DNA of 64,000 bases from Bog-473 sp963788125. Its GTDB lineage: Bacteria; Actinomycetota; Acidimicrobiia; Acidimicrobiales; RAAP-2. The notes beneath the pieces are model-generated. The model did not search any database, had not been told where the DNA came from, and saw only the letters and a program-made list of their open reading frames with translations. The DNA lies in contig CAWBFN010000002.1 in the NCBI GenBank assembly GCA_963788125.1, positions 682,001 through 746,000 on the forward strand. The letters are read 5' to 3'. Position numbers and translations under genes: made by a program. Shown here piece by piece: positions 8,597-17,392 of this stretch; the stretch's first letter is position 1, and each line of letters begins with the position of its first letter.

Positions 8597-8708
8597 TAGC
8601 TGTCCATTACATCAGAGGATGCCCCGATGGTGCCTCGTTTTCGGAATGCCTTGTACGCTCCTCACGGTTCCGGCCTGGGTAGGCCTCCACGCACCGCTGG
8701 AGGTCCCG

Positions 8709-9410
8709 ATGCTGAGTGAGTCGCTGGTCTGTTCGACGCTCATAGAATTGGCAGACAACCTGCTCGATGATTTCGATGCGGTCGACCTCTTGACCCTTCT
8801 CGCCACTCGATGCGTAGACCTTCTCGATGTCAGCACGGCAGGGGTCATGCTGGTCGCTCCCGAGGGAGATCTTCGCTGCGTGGCGTCGTCGAGCGAGACC
8901 ATGCGCACCATGGAGCTCTTCGAGTTGCAGACCAGTGAGGGGCCCTGCCTCGATAGCTTCCGCCTGAACGAGCGCGTCATTGCCGAGACCCCCGAAAACC
9001 TGAAACTTCGATGGCCCCATTTCGGTTCACGGGCGGTTGATGCCGGGTACAAGTCCGCGTACGCCTTCGCGATGCGGTTGCGAGACCAACACATCGGTTC
9101 TCTAAACATCTTCCGGAGTGAGGACGGATCGATGTCCACTGAGAACCTCGTTGCGGCCCAGGCGTTCGCCGATATGGCTTCAATTTCGATTCTCCATCAG
9201 CGGGTGACGTTCGAGGCTCGACTGCTGAACCACCAGCTCACCACCGCGCTGACCAGCAGGGCCATTTTGGAACAGGCCAAGGGAGTCCTGGTCGGGCGGC
9301 GTGGGCTGAAGATTGAGGACGCCTTTACCTGGATGCGCCACGAGGCTCGTAATAACAACGTCAAACTAGCCGTCATCGCTCGGGAAATCGTCGACGGCCA
9401 CCTGAACTGA
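8709..9410 (+). CDS. GAF and ANTAR domain regulatory protein
   Basis: A 233-residue soluble protein. A GAF domain (about residues 15-165: FELQTSEGPCLDSF, HIGSLNIF) is followed by a C-terminal ANTAR helical bundle (about 175-230) with ALTSRAILEQAKGVLVGR and an AFTWMRHEA helix. ANTAR proteins bind paired RNA hairpins and act as antiterminators, here presumably under control of the GAF ligand. ATG 8709 is preferred over an upstream in-frame start at 8619 because GGAGG lies at 8699-8703 with 5-nt spacing and the protein then starts as usual for the family. It converges with the cyclic-di-GMP enzyme gene. Confidence 0.88.
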   Translation: MLSESLVCSTLIELADNLLDDFDAVDLLTLLATRCVDLLDVSTAGVMLVAPEGDLRCVASSSETMRTMELFELQTSEGPCLDSFRLNERVIAETPENLKLRWPHFGSRAVDAGYKSAYAFAMRLRDQHIGSLNIFRSEDGSMSTENLVAAQAFADMASISILHQRVTFEARLLNHQLTTALTSRAILEQAKGVLVGRRGLKIEDAFTWMRHEARNNNVKLAVIAREIVDGHLN

Positions 9411-9425
9411 TCAGGTCGGTCTGGA

Positions 9426-11258
9426 TCAGTCAGGCAGCTTTTTGCCCGCGATATCATCCACCATGTCAGCGGTCGTCGGTCGCGAGAGGTAGAAGCCCTG
9501 AGAGAAATCAGCGGCGAGAGCAGTCACCTCGCGGTCCTGCTCCGCCGTCTCCACTCCTTCACACACAACCACCAGGTCAAGGAGATGGGCCAGTTCGATT
9601 GTCTTCGCCACAATGGCGTGGCCCGCCTTACTTTCTGTGAGGCGGGCGATGAACGTCTGATCGATCTTGACGATATCGAAGGGAAACTCCATGAGATAGC
9701 TCAGTGCAGAGTACCCAGTCCCGAAGTCGTCGAGAGCCAACAGGATCCCGAGTTCTTTGAGTTTGGAAAGCACTGCCAACGCACGAGCGCCATCTTGGAC
9801 GAACGCGCTTTCCGTAATTTCCAGACATATATCCTTGGCGTCCGTCTCGGTGAGGCTAAGAATATCTTTCACCGAGGCCAAGAACCCGGGTGCCATGAGT
9901 TGGTGCGCCGACACGTTTACCGCCATAACGAATGCCTCATCGCCACATTTCGTCTCCCAACGGTGTCGGTCGATGCAGGCGTGCTCGAGTACCCAGTTTC
10001 CTATCTCGATGATGTCGCCTGACTGTTCGGCGAGAGGGATCAGAACGTGCGGAGATATCAGCCCTCGATCAGGGTGATGCCACCGGAGCAACGCCTCGAC
10101 AGAAATGACTCGCCCATCGGTGGTACGAACAATGGGTTGGTATTCGAGTCGGAGTTCCTGTCGGTGTACTGCTTCACCCAGATCGATCTGCAGGGAATTG
10201 GTCGATTCAGTGGAGTTCTGCTCATTTACGTCGATGACCTGATGGTGCGCCCCACCTTTACGCTTCACTTGGTACATCGCAATGTCGGCCTGGTGCAATA
10301 GTCGTTCTGGGTCGTTGCCCCGCCCGGCAAAGGCAATACCAATGCTCGCGGACAACGCCACAATTAGTCCCGCCAGATCGAAGGGAGTGGCGACGGCACT
10401 ATTGAGGCGAGTCGCGAGGCCTTCGATCTGTCCGGCCTCAGTCAGGTCCTCACATACCACGACAAACTCGTCCCCCGACAGGCGCGCGAGGGTATCCCCC
10501 GGACGAAGCACGCCGGTAAGTCGGGAGCTGACGGCCATTAACAGGTCATCCCCGACTTGGTGGCCCGAGGTATCGTTGATCTTCTTGAAACCGTCAAGGT
10601 CAATGAAGAGAACTGCCACCAGCTTGCCGGAACGTCGGCGACTCATGAGCGCGTGTTGAATGCGCTCCAGGAGAAGGACTCGGTTAGGAAGGCCGGTGAG
10701 CCCGTCGTGCAGAGCGGTTGATCGAGCGTGCGCAGCCGAACTCAGAAGGTCGGAGCGGGCTTGAGCATTCACGAGATAGGCGGAAGTCACATCTGCCAAC
10801 GTCTGGGCGACCGTCATGTCGTCCTCGTCTAATCCGCCCGGTGTATCGCGGTAGAGGTCGAGCGCACCGAGTTGTGAGTCACCGTGGTGTAACGGAAATG
10901 TGAAGACCGCCGCCAGTCCAGCTTCACGTGCCTGAAGATTGAAGACTGGGAAACGCTTCTCTTTACTGAGGTCTGCGATGGCAACTGCGTTGCCCGTGCG
11001 AAAGGCGACGATGCAGGGTCCGTCGTCAAGAACGGTTTGCAACTCCTCAAACTGCATTGCCGATTCATCCGAAGCCGCGACGTAATGAGGACTGGTTGTC
11101 TCGGAGATGAGCGTCACTCCAGCACCGGTGATCGGCATGATCTCGACAATCCTGCGCACCAGCTGATCCAAGATCCCTTGAATCGGGAAGTCCGTGAGCA
11201 TTGTGCGAGCGAAATCGCGCAATACGTTAGAAAGTTGCCGTTCGGACGTGTCCGTCAT
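9426..11258 (-). CDS. GAF-GGDEF-EAL cyclic-di-GMP synthase/phosphodiesterase
   Basis: A 610-residue cytoplasmic protein. The GAF domain (about 15-170) resembles that of the neighbouring ANTAR protein (LQTVLDDGPCIV). The GGDEF domain has the variant signature SGDEF with an inhibitory RPGD site five residues upstream, so product inhibition is expected. The EAL domain carries EALLRW, DDFGTGYSAL and EGVET, the motifs of active phosphodiesterases. Both activities are therefore plausible, with GAF as switch. ATG at 11256-11258 is favoured by GGTGG just upstream; an in-frame start ten codons earlier lacks support. Confidence 0.92.
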   Translation of the reverse strand: MTDTSERQLSNVLRDFARTMLTDFPIQGILDQLVRRIVEIMPITGAGVTLISETTSPHYVAASDESAMQFEELQTVLDDGPCIVAFRTGNAVAIADLSKEKRFPVFNLQAREAGLAAVFTFPLHHGDSQLGALDLYRDTPGGLDEDDMTVAQTLADVTSAYLVNAQARSDLLSSAAHARSTALHDGLTGLPNRVLLLERIQHALMSRRRSGKLVAVLFIDLDGFKKINDTSGHQVGDDLLMAVSSRLTGVLRPGDTLARLSGDEFVVVCEDLTEAGQIEGLATRLNSAVATPFDLAGLIVALSASIGIAFAGRGNDPERLLHQADIAMYQVKRKGGAHHQVIDVNEQNSTESTNSLQIDLGEAVHRQELRLEYQPIVRTTDGRVISVEALLRWHHPDRGLISPHVLIPLAEQSGDIIEIGNWVLEHACIDRHRWETKCGDEAFVMAVNVSAHQLMAPGFLASVKDILSLTETDAKDICLEITESAFVQDGARALAVLSKLKELGILLALDDFGTGYSALSYLMEFPFDIVKIDQTFIARLTESKAGHAIVAKTIELAHLLDLVVVCEGVETAEQDREVTALAADFSQGFYLSRPTTADMVDDIAGKKLPD

Positions 11259-11457
11259 TTCGCACCACCAACGACGACGAGGGCCCACACGAATGGCCAG
11301 TAGCGGATTGCCCCTAGAGGCTCAAGCCTTCTATGGCCACCCTCACTTTCGAAGGGCACCTGCAGGTTACACCCAAAGCCAAGACGATGGGGGTGGATCG
11401 GCGTGTCGGGCGCCCCACCTCCGGAATTCGTAGCCCTACCAGCGGGTACGACCCGGT

Positions 11458-12372
11458 TTACCCTGTGCGATACGCGGACGCGACCTCGGTGGAGCGCTTG
11501 GCGTCGTACATCGCCCTGTCGGCTCTTCGGATGAGCCCGTCGGGATGGTCGTCGAAGCTCGAATGAGCGACGCCGACGCTCACACCTATGGCATGCGAGG
11601 CGCCACCTCGGCACGTCACGGGCTCGGTGAACAACGACATAACCCGGTCGAGATAGGCATCGGTCACCATGCGGTCGACGAGCCCGTGCGCCAGGACCAC
11701 GAACTCGTCGCCGCCGAAGCGTCCCGCAGCATCGCCGGGTCGCAGACTCCCGGTGAGCCGGTTTCCGATAACTGAGAGGATCTCATCCCCCCTGTCATGG
11801 CCGTGATAGTCGTTGATCGCCTTGAAACCATTGAGATCCAGGAAGATCAGGGTCGGATTGCGTCCGGCCGCCAACGATGCGTCCAACTCGCCCAAGAACG
11901 CAGTGCGGTTGAGGAGACCGGTGAGCCCGTCATGGGTTGCCTGATAGGAGATCTGACGCTCGGCGGCCTTCCGTTCACTGATCTCCCGCACGATGCTCAC
12001 CGATCCCAAGACGGTGCCGTCGTCATCGGACAACATCGAGACCGAGGCTTCGACCAGCAGGTCACGACCATCGAGGGCTCGCTGGATCAGCTCTCCGCGC
12101 CAGCGCCCCTCTCGGGCGACGATGCCGGCGATCTCCCTTACGTCGGCGTGCCCACCTGCGTCGAACATATCGAGCAACTCCAGCAGCCCGCGGCCGATCG
12201 CATCTTCAGATGCGATCCCGTACAGCTCCTGTGCCGCCACATTGGCGAATGTGACGCGCCCGTGTGTATCGGTGGCGACGACCGCATCGGACACGTGGGC
12301 GAGGATCTGCCTGAGGTAGCGCTCTTCTTGGCTGTGGGGCAAACCACATGATGATGAAGGTCCACCAACCAT
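11458..12372 (-). CDS. PAS-GGDEF diguanylate cyclase
   Basis: A 304-residue cytoplasmic enzyme predicted to make cyclic di-GMP from GTP. A PAS domain (about 15-135, with VSDAVVATDTHGRVTFAN) is followed by a GGDEF domain with intact GGDEF in RFGGDEFVVL and an RPGD inhibitory site five residues before it. It has no EAL domain. It lies behind the GAF-GGDEF-EAL gene on the same strand with a 199-bp gap, so the two probably form a local cyclic-di-GMP module. A GGAG lies upstream of ATG 12370-12372 at slightly long spacing, so the start is less certain than the function. Confidence 0.92.
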   Translation of the reverse strand: MVGGPSSSCGLPHSQEERYLRQILAHVSDAVVATDTHGRVTFANVAAQELYGIASEDAIGRGLLELLDMFDAGGHADVREIAGIVAREGRWRGELIQRALDGRDLLVEASVSMLSDDDGTVLGSVSIVREISERKAAERQISYQATHDGLTGLLNRTAFLGELDASLAAGRNPTLIFLDLNGFKAINDYHGHDRGDEILSVIGNRLTGSLRPGDAAGRFGGDEFVVLAHGLVDRMVTDAYLDRVMSLFTEPVTCRGGASHAIGVSVGVAHSSFDDHPDGLIRRADRAMYDAKRSTEVASAYRTG

Positions 12373-12474
12373 CGAGATCCATCTCCGGACTACGCGAGCT
12401 CGCTACATCGTCGACCCCAAGGATGCAAGAACCACCTCTCGCGCAGCCCAACGAAGTCTCAACACCCGACCAAC

Positions 12475-12930
12475 TCAGGTCTCGGGTCGTAGCCCCTCGA
12501 ACAGGTCCATGCTCCCGAGGCCCACCACCACGCGCCACTCGAATCCGCTGCACCGCCATCGAGAGGGCGTGCGCACAAAATGGGTGCTCTGGACGGCGAG
12601 GCTCTCCCAGAACCGGCCGGCACGGGGGCCGGTGCCGTTGTGCATGGCCCGGATGCGGATGGACGCATCGGCCGTGTCACCGTCGACGACGGGAGTGAAA
12701 CTGGCGACGTGGTGGTAGGTGACGATGTCCTCGGTGCCCAGCATCTGCCGCATATTGTCCATGATCCCTGTCCGCCCCGCCGTGGACCTCTCGGGGTTCC
12801 ACCACACCACGGCGTCGTCGGTGAAGAAGTCGTCGAGGTGTTCCCACCGTTTGGCGTCGATCAGGTCTGCGTACTCGTTGATGAGATCGATGATCGCCAG
12901 GCGGTCGGCAACCGGGTCGGGTGCGCTCAT
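12475..12930 (-). CDS. SnoaL-like / NTF2-fold protein
   Basis: A 151-residue protein of the SnoaL-like NTF2 fold: an N-terminal helix pair (LAIIDLINEYADLIDAKRWEHLDDFFTDDAVVWW has the typical spacing), a central beta sheet and a His pair in TYHHVASF. Such proteins act as small-molecule isomerases, hydrolases or dehydratases, or simply bind ligands; the substrate cannot be told. Its ATG overlaps the stop of the VOC gene in an ATGA arrangement, so the two are translationally coupled and probably act on the same compound. Confidence 0.8.
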   Translation of the reverse strand: MSAPDPVADRLAIIDLINEYADLIDAKRWEHLDDFFTDDAVVWWNPERSTAGRTGIMDNMRQMLGTEDIVTYHHVASFTPVVDGDTADASIRIRAMHNGTGPRAGRFWESLAVQSTHFVRTPSRWRCSGFEWRVVVGLGSMDLFEGLRPET

Positions 12931-13385
12931 CCGGTGGAGACGTGTCGTTGGAGCAGCTCGATCCGGGTCCCGTCGGGATCGGCGAGGAAGACCAGTGTGA
13001 TCGGTGTCGGCGCCCTATCGAGATGCACCCTGGCGTCCTCCAGTGCGGTCGCACCCAACTGGAGGAGGCGAGCTTCGGTCGCGGCGATGTCGTCGACCTC
13101 GAACGAGAGGTGGGTCAGCCCACGCTGGTTCCTGAACCGCGAAGCGTCACCGTGTACCTTCGGCATCTCCCAACCCATGAGTTCGAGGCGGAAACCACCC
13201 TTGGTCAGGTACTGAGACGTCATCCGCACTGGCGCCGTCACCTCGGAGACGGCGGCGACCTCATCGCCGGAGGTGAAGCAGGGCCCCGCCTCGAAGCCGA
13301 GCCCTTCACAGTAGAAGCGGACGGACGTCGGAAGATCCTCGACGGCGATGGCAACGTGGGACACCCGAACCGAGGAGTCGCTCAC
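12927..13385 (-). CDS. VOC-family (glyoxalase/dioxygenase fold) protein
   Basis: About 152 residues with the two beta-alpha-beta-beta-beta halves of the vicinal oxygen chelate fold: RVSHVAIAVEDLPTSVRFY at the N-terminus (metal-ligand His in SHVAI), LTHLSFEVDD in the second half (His) and FLADPDGTRIELLQ at the end (Glu). These are standard ligand positions. GTG 13383-13385 was chosen because it precedes the fold directly and has GAGGAG about 10 nt upstream; an in-frame start 24 codons earlier adds a low-complexity leader. It forms a two-gene unit with the SnoaL-like gene. Confidence 0.85.
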   Translation of the reverse strand: MSDSSVRVSHVAIAVEDLPTSVRFYCEGLGFEAGPCFTSGDEVAAVSEVTAPVRMTSQYLTKGGFRLELMGWEMPKVHGDASRFRNQRGLTHLSFEVDDIAATEARLLQLGATALEDARVHLDRAPTPITLVFLADPDGTRIELLQRHVSTG

Positions 13386-13531
13386 GCCTGTCGCTCTCCT
13401 CTGGTTCGGTGTCCCATCCCCTGCCCCTCCCGTGCTGGCCTCACGTGATCCAATCACACCTGGAGCTCGCCGGAAAGCGCGAACCGAATCCCCTCCCGTT
13501 GCGTCGTCTCCATGTGAGATCTGGGCTCATC

Positions 13532-14020
13532 ATGCGGTCAGGGTTCCTCACGGTGCTGCTCGTCGTGGGCGCGACGTCGGGCACCGCTGCGGGCGACGTC
13601 GTCCGGAGCGCCTTCATTCCCCTCGGCAACTGTCCGGCCAAGGACGTCGTCATGCGCGTCACCCTCGCCCGGTCCACCTACGGGGAGTCCCATCCGGTCG
13701 GTGTGGTGGCCGTGGTGCGGAACAGGAGCACCCAGACGTGCACCTACGGCGGGAACGTCGGTCGCACCCAGATCATCGGGCCCTGCGGGGCCTTCACGTT
13801 GCAGGTCTTCGACGGCGCGGGCGCGGACATCTGGCCGGGGCCGGTCCCCTACTCGTGCCCCGAGATCGGCGTCGTCGCGCTCGCGCCGAAGGCCCAGGTT
13901 CGGGCGTTCGGGTCATGGCCGAAGCAGGTCGTGACCCGGGGCTCCACCTCGGCGGCCCCGCCCGGGGCCTACCGGTTACTCGTCGACCGGAAAGTCTCTC
14001 TCACGATCACGCTGCGCTGA
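13532..14020 (+). CDS. Small secreted protein of unknown function
   Basis: A 162-residue protein with a clear signal peptide (MRSGFLTVLLVVGATSGTAAG) and a beta-rich mature part. It has four Cys (GNCP, TCTYGG, GPCG, YSCP) in pairs that could form disulfides, and segments such as VGVVAVVRNRSTQTC and GAYRLLVDRK resembling immunoglobulin-like or BsuPI-type beta sandwiches. That resemblance is an impression only. ATG 13532 was preferred to an in-frame ATG at 13409 because it places the signal peptide at the N-terminus. The 3' end overlaps the convergent MFS gene by 14 bp. Confidence 0.65.
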   Translation: MRSGFLTVLLVVGATSGTAAGDVVRSAFIPLGNCPAKDVVMRVTLARSTYGESHPVGVVAVVRNRSTQTCTYGGNVGRTQIIGPCGAFTLQVFDGAGADIWPGPVPYSCPEIGVVALAPKAQVRAFGSWPKQVVTRGSTSAAPPGAYRLLVDRKVSLTITLR

Positions 14021-15434
14021 GTTCCATGACCACCTCGGCCGGGCCCTCCTCGGTCTGGACGCGGGAGCGGGCACGGCGCAGGCCAGGGATCAGGAGGGCG
14101 GTCAGGGTGCCGAGGAGGAGCGCCGCAGCGCCGACCAGGATGGCCGGCGTCAGCCCCTGCACGTAGCCGAGCCGCGTGGCATAGCTCCCCGACGAGGAGA
14201 ACACGGCCCCGAGTACGGCGATGCCCAGCACGCCGCCGAGCTCGCGGAAGGCACTGTTGGTCCCCGAGGCGACCCCCTCGAGAGCCGGCGGAACGGAGCC
14301 CAACACCAGGGAGGCCAGGGGGACGAAGAAGAGGGCCATGCCGACTCCGGCGAGCATGAAGGCCGGGACCATCTCGACGTACGGCGTTGCCGGGGTCAGC
14401 AGCAGCCCCAACCACAACAGGCTGGCCGCTTGCAGTATCAGGCCGGTGACCACCAGCCGCTTGCCGCCCCAGCGCTCGGCCAGGACCCCCACCAGGGGGG
14501 CGAGGACCATGATGATGCCGGTCCACGGCAGGATGCGGAGACCCGCACCGAGGGGGGAGTAGCCCTGGACGGTCTGGAGGAACTGGGAGAGGAAGAAGAC
14601 GGAACCGAACATGCCGAAGCTGAAGAGCATGGCGGTGACGTTCACCGCCGCGAACGCCCGGTTGCGGAACAAGCGGAGGGGGAGCATCGGGTTGGCGGTT
14701 CGCAGCTCCCACCACACGAAGGTGGCCAGTCCGGCGGCGCCCCCGACGAACGACCAGAGCACCAGGGGGCTTGTCCATCCGTGGGAGTTGCCCTGAACCA
14801 GGCCGTAGACCAGGCCGAACAGCCCGGCGCTGGCCAGGAGCACGCCGCCGAGGTCGAGTGAGGACGCCCGCCCGCGAGACTCCGAGAGCTTCCACCAGGC
14901 CAGGGTGATCAGCACGATCCCGACCGGCACGTTGAGCCAGAAGATGTACTGCCAGGCCCACCCGGTGGTGATCGCGCCGCCCACCAGCGGACCGATGGCC
15001 ACCGCCGCGCCGCCGATGGCCCCCCAGATCCCGAGCGCGGCGTTGCGGCGTTCGGGGGGCACGGCGGCACTGAGGAGGGTCAGCGACAGGGGCATCACCA
15101 TCGCGCCGCCGGCGCCCTGTATGGCCCGGGCGACGACGAGCACGCCGATGGACGGGGCCAGGGCGGCGCCGGCCGACGCGGCGGTGAAGACGGCGATGCC
15201 GAGGATGAAGATCCGGCGCCGACCGAACCGCTCCCCGATGGCGGCTGCGCTGAGCAGCAGCACGGCGAAGGTCAACGTGTACGCGTTGACGGTCCATTCG
15301 AGGCCGGAGAGCCCGGCGTGCAGACGCACCCGGATGACCGGCAACGCCGTGGTGACGACCAGGTTGTCGAGGGAGGCCATGAACAGGGCCAGTCCGGTGA
15401 TGGCGATGGCCCAGGCGGCGCTGGTCTTCTTCAT
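14007..15434 (-). CDS. MFS drug exporter, DHA2 (14-helix) family
   Basis: A 475-residue inner-membrane proton-driven exporter. About 14 hydrophobic segments are visible. Family signatures include LDNLVVTTALPVI in helix 1, GERFGRRRIF in loop 2-3, and ARAIQGAGGAMVMPLSL in the antiporter motif C region. ATG 15432-15434 has GGAAGG upstream. A TetR gene lies upstream on the same strand, and a likely TetR operator sits 20 bp before the start codon, so export of a toxic compound under repressor control is inferred. The substrate is unknown. Confidence 0.9.
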   Translation of the reverse strand: MKKTSAAWAIAITGLALFMASLDNLVVTTALPVIRVRLHAGLSGLEWTVNAYTLTFAVLLLSAAAIGERFGRRRIFILGIAVFTAASAGAALAPSIGVLVVARAIQGAGGAMVMPLSLTLLSAAVPPERRNAALGIWGAIGGAAVAIGPLVGGAITTGWAWQYIFWLNVPVGIVLITLAWWKLSESRGRASSLDLGGVLLASAGLFGLVYGLVQGNSHGWTSPLVLWSFVGGAAGLATFVWWELRTANPMLPLRLFRNRAFAAVNVTAMLFSFGMFGSVFFLSQFLQTVQGYSPLGAGLRILPWTGIIMVLAPLVGVLAERWGGKRLVVTGLILQAASLLWLGLLLTPATPYVEMVPAFMLAGVGMALFFVPLASLVLGSVPPALEGVASGTNSAFRELGGVLGIAVLGAVFSSSGSYATRLGYVQGLTPAILVGAAALLLGTLTALLIPGLRRARSRVQTEEGPAEVVMELSAA

Positions 15435-15453
15435 GATGGCTTCCTTCCCAAAG

Positions 15454-15474
15454 TTAGTTGTGACTACTTACTAA
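15454..15474. promoter_or_regulatory. Putative TetR operator upstream of the MFS exporter
   Basis: The site has outer arms TTAGT and ACTAA and contains GTGACTACTTA. The same 11-mer apart from one base (GTGACTACTCA) occurs at 16104-16114 before the tetR gene. Sharing between exactly these two promoters supports an operator. Confidence 0.6.
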
Positions 15475-15523
15475 GTTCGATGGGCAGACAGAGAGGGGGA
15501 GGTTGAGGTCCACGTTCCGGCCC

Positions 15524-16090
15524 TTACTCGCCGAGCACGGCCGTGCGCTTCGCATCCTCCTCGTCGAAGAAGGACTGGGCCCACTCCTCGTCGACCGAGC
15601 GGAGGTCGATGGCGGCGAGAACGTTGCACAGCATGCCCTGGGCGAAGAATTCGCGGATCACCGCCGGCTCGGCGCGGGCGTGGGCATCGACCAGCCGCCA
15701 CAGGCGGCGGAAGATGTCCTGGCAGGCGGCGGCGATGTCCGGGTCGGCGGCCGCGGCGACGAAGCCGTGCAGCTGCACCTGGAGCAGGTCGGGGTCCTGG
15801 AGCAGCTCGAGATAGGCCAGGCCCATGGCCGCCATCGCCTCCTCGCCCTCCAACCCGGCGGCGGCGGTGGTGAACGCCTCTTCGATACGAGCCGTCACCA
15901 CGCCGAAGGTGGCGATGAAGAGGTCCTTCTTGGTCCCGAAGAGCCGGAAGAGGTAGGGCTGCGAGATGCCGGCTCGGGTGGCGATGGCGTCAGTGGAGGT
16001 GCCGGCGTACCCGGAGCGGGCGAACTCCACGATGGCGGCGTCGAGGACGGCCGCACGCCGGACCTCGGCGCTCTGACGGATCGGAACCAT
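15524..16090 (-). CDS. TetR-family transcriptional repressor
   Basis: A 188-residue regulator with the N-terminal TetR helix-turn-helix (VLDAAIVEFARSGYAGTS ... IATRAGISQPYLFRLFGTKKDLF) and an all-helical ligand-binding C-terminus. It lies 89 bp upstream of the MFS exporter gene on the same strand. Near-identical sequence elements precede both genes, so it probably represses itself and the exporter and is released by an exported compound. Confidence 0.92.
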   Translation of the reverse strand: MVPIRQSAEVRRAAVLDAAIVEFARSGYAGTSTDAIATRAGISQPYLFRLFGTKKDLFIATFGVVTARIEEAFTTAAAGLEGEEAMAAMGLAYLELLQDPDLLQVQLHGFVAAAADPDIAAACQDIFRRLWRLVDAHARAEPAVIREFFAQGMLCNVLAAIDLRSVDEEWAQSFFDEEDAKRTAVLGE

Positions 16091-16100
16091 GTTCCATATG

Positions 16101-16114
16101 GTAGTGACTACTCA
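16101..16114. promoter_or_regulatory. Putative TetR autoregulatory operator
   Basis: GTAGT-G-ACTAC at 16101-16111 is a perfect odd-length palindrome 10 bp upstream of the tetR start codon. It shares GTGACTACT-pyrimidine-A with the element before the MFS exporter gene. Confidence 0.6.
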
Positions 16115-16140
16115 CATCAATGTCAAGGGGGGGGTCTCAG

Positions 16141-16248
16141 TCAGGGCGTGGCCCATTTCAGGTTGAAGGAGATGGTCAGGAGGCTCATGACGACCACGCC
16201 GGCGGCGACCAGGCGGGCCGATACCTCATTGACCGGGTCCGGGAAGGT
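16141..16248 (-). pseudogene. Possible gene remnant (DUF4395-like N-terminal fragment)
   Basis: Between two stop codons in one minus-strand frame lies a 35-codon stretch containing FPDPVNEVSARLVAAG followed by a hydrophobic VVVMSLLTI segment. It reads like the start of an integral-membrane DUF4395-type protein, from memory. There is no ATG or GTG at its beginning, a TAA immediately precedes it, and it ends at TGA 16141-16143 without the rest of such a protein. It sits just after the citrate synthase gene. A truncated gene is the simplest reading, held with low confidence. Confidence 0.3.
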
Positions 16249-16257
16249 TTAGCGGGT

Positions 16258-17373
16258 TTAGCGGTGTGGCACCGGTTGGGGCGGTGGGGGGCCGACGTAG
16301 CGTGCGGACGGACGGATCAGCCGATTGTGGGAGGCCTGCTCCATCACGTGGGTGCACCAACCGATCGTCCGGGCGGCCGCAAAGGTGGGGGTGAACATCT
16401 CGCGGGGAACCCCACACGTCTGCATCACCACCCCGGCGTAGAACTCGACGTTGGTGTAGAGCCGACGGCCCGGCTTCAGCTCGGCCAGGACGTCGACCGA
16501 GGTGCGCTCGACCAGTTCGGAGAGGTCGACCAAGGGCCCACCGAGGCGTTCGGTCACCGATCGGAGCAGGATCGAGCGGGGGTCGTCGGTCTTGTAGACG
16601 CGGTGCCCGAAGCCCATGATGCGGTCACCGTCCTCCACGGCCTGGCGGATGTAGGCCTCGGCCCGGTCGGGGGTGCCGATGGCGTCGAGCATGTCCAGTG
16701 CCCGGCTCGGCGCGCCGCCGTGCAGGGGGCCGGAGAGCGCACCGATGGCCCCCACCACGGCCGCGCCCAGGTCGGCGCCGGTCGAGGTGATGACCCTGGC
16801 CGTGAAGGTCGATGCGTTGAAGCCGTGGTCGATGGTCAGGATCATGTACTGCTCGATGGCCCGGGCGTGCTCGACGGGGGGCACCGCTCCCGTGAGCATG
16901 TAGAGGTAGTTGGCGGCCGCGTCGAGGTCAGCGCGTGGCTCCACGGGCTCCTGGCCCTCACGGAGGCGATAGGTGGCCGCCAAAATTGTCGGCACGACCG
17001 AGCAGAGGTCGAGCGCCTGGTCGTACAGCTCCTCGGGCTTTATGTCGTGGATCGGGCGCCAGCCCAGCTCGGCCCCCAGGACCGAGATGGAGCTGCGCAG
17101 TGTGTCGAGCGGCGTGCCCTGGGCCGCGAGTGCCGGGAGGAGCGCGGCCAGGCCGGGCGGCACCCTCCGGCGACCCCGCACCTCGGAGGCGAAGGCAGCA
17201 GAGGCGGCCACCTCCGGAAGCTCCCCCTCGAACAACAGGTGCCAGACGTCCTCCAACGACCGCAATTGGGCGAGGTCCACGGCCGAGTACTGCCGGTAGT
17301 GGAAGAAGCCCTCCTCGCCCCTCACATCGCCCACCGCCGTTTCGGCCACAACGACGCCTTCCAAGCCGCTCAT
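16258..17373 (-). CDS. Citrate synthase-like protein (CitA type)
   Basis: A 371-residue member of the citrate/2-methylcitrate synthase family, which condenses acetyl-CoA or propionyl-CoA with oxaloacetate. The catalytic histidines are present in GPLHGGAPS and GFGHRVYK. At the usual catalytic Asp position the sequence reads YTNVEFYAGVV, that is Glu, as I recall in actinobacterial CitA proteins. The C-terminus RPSARYVGP is typical. ATG 17371-17373 gives a normal length; an upstream in-frame start would run through the divergent promoter. It is divergent from a second citrate-synthase-like gene that carries a helix-turn-helix, with only 65 bp between starts. Confidence 0.88.
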   Translation of the reverse strand: MSGLEGVVVAETAVGDVRGEEGFFHYRQYSAVDLAQLRSLEDVWHLLFEGELPEVAASAAFASEVRGRRRVPPGLAALLPALAAQGTPLDTLRSSISVLGAELGWRPIHDIKPEELYDQALDLCSVVPTILAATYRLREGQEPVEPRADLDAAANYLYMLTGAVPPVEHARAIEQYMILTIDHGFNASTFTARVITSTGADLGAAVVGAIGALSGPLHGGAPSRALDMLDAIGTPDRAEAYIRQAVEDGDRIMGFGHRVYKTDDPRSILLRSVTERLGGPLVDLSELVERTSVDVLAELKPGRRLYTNVEFYAGVVMQTCGVPREMFTPTFAAARTIGWCTHVMEQASHNRLIRPSARYVGPPPPQPVPHR

Positions 17374-17392
17374 GCGATCCACTATGACAAGC

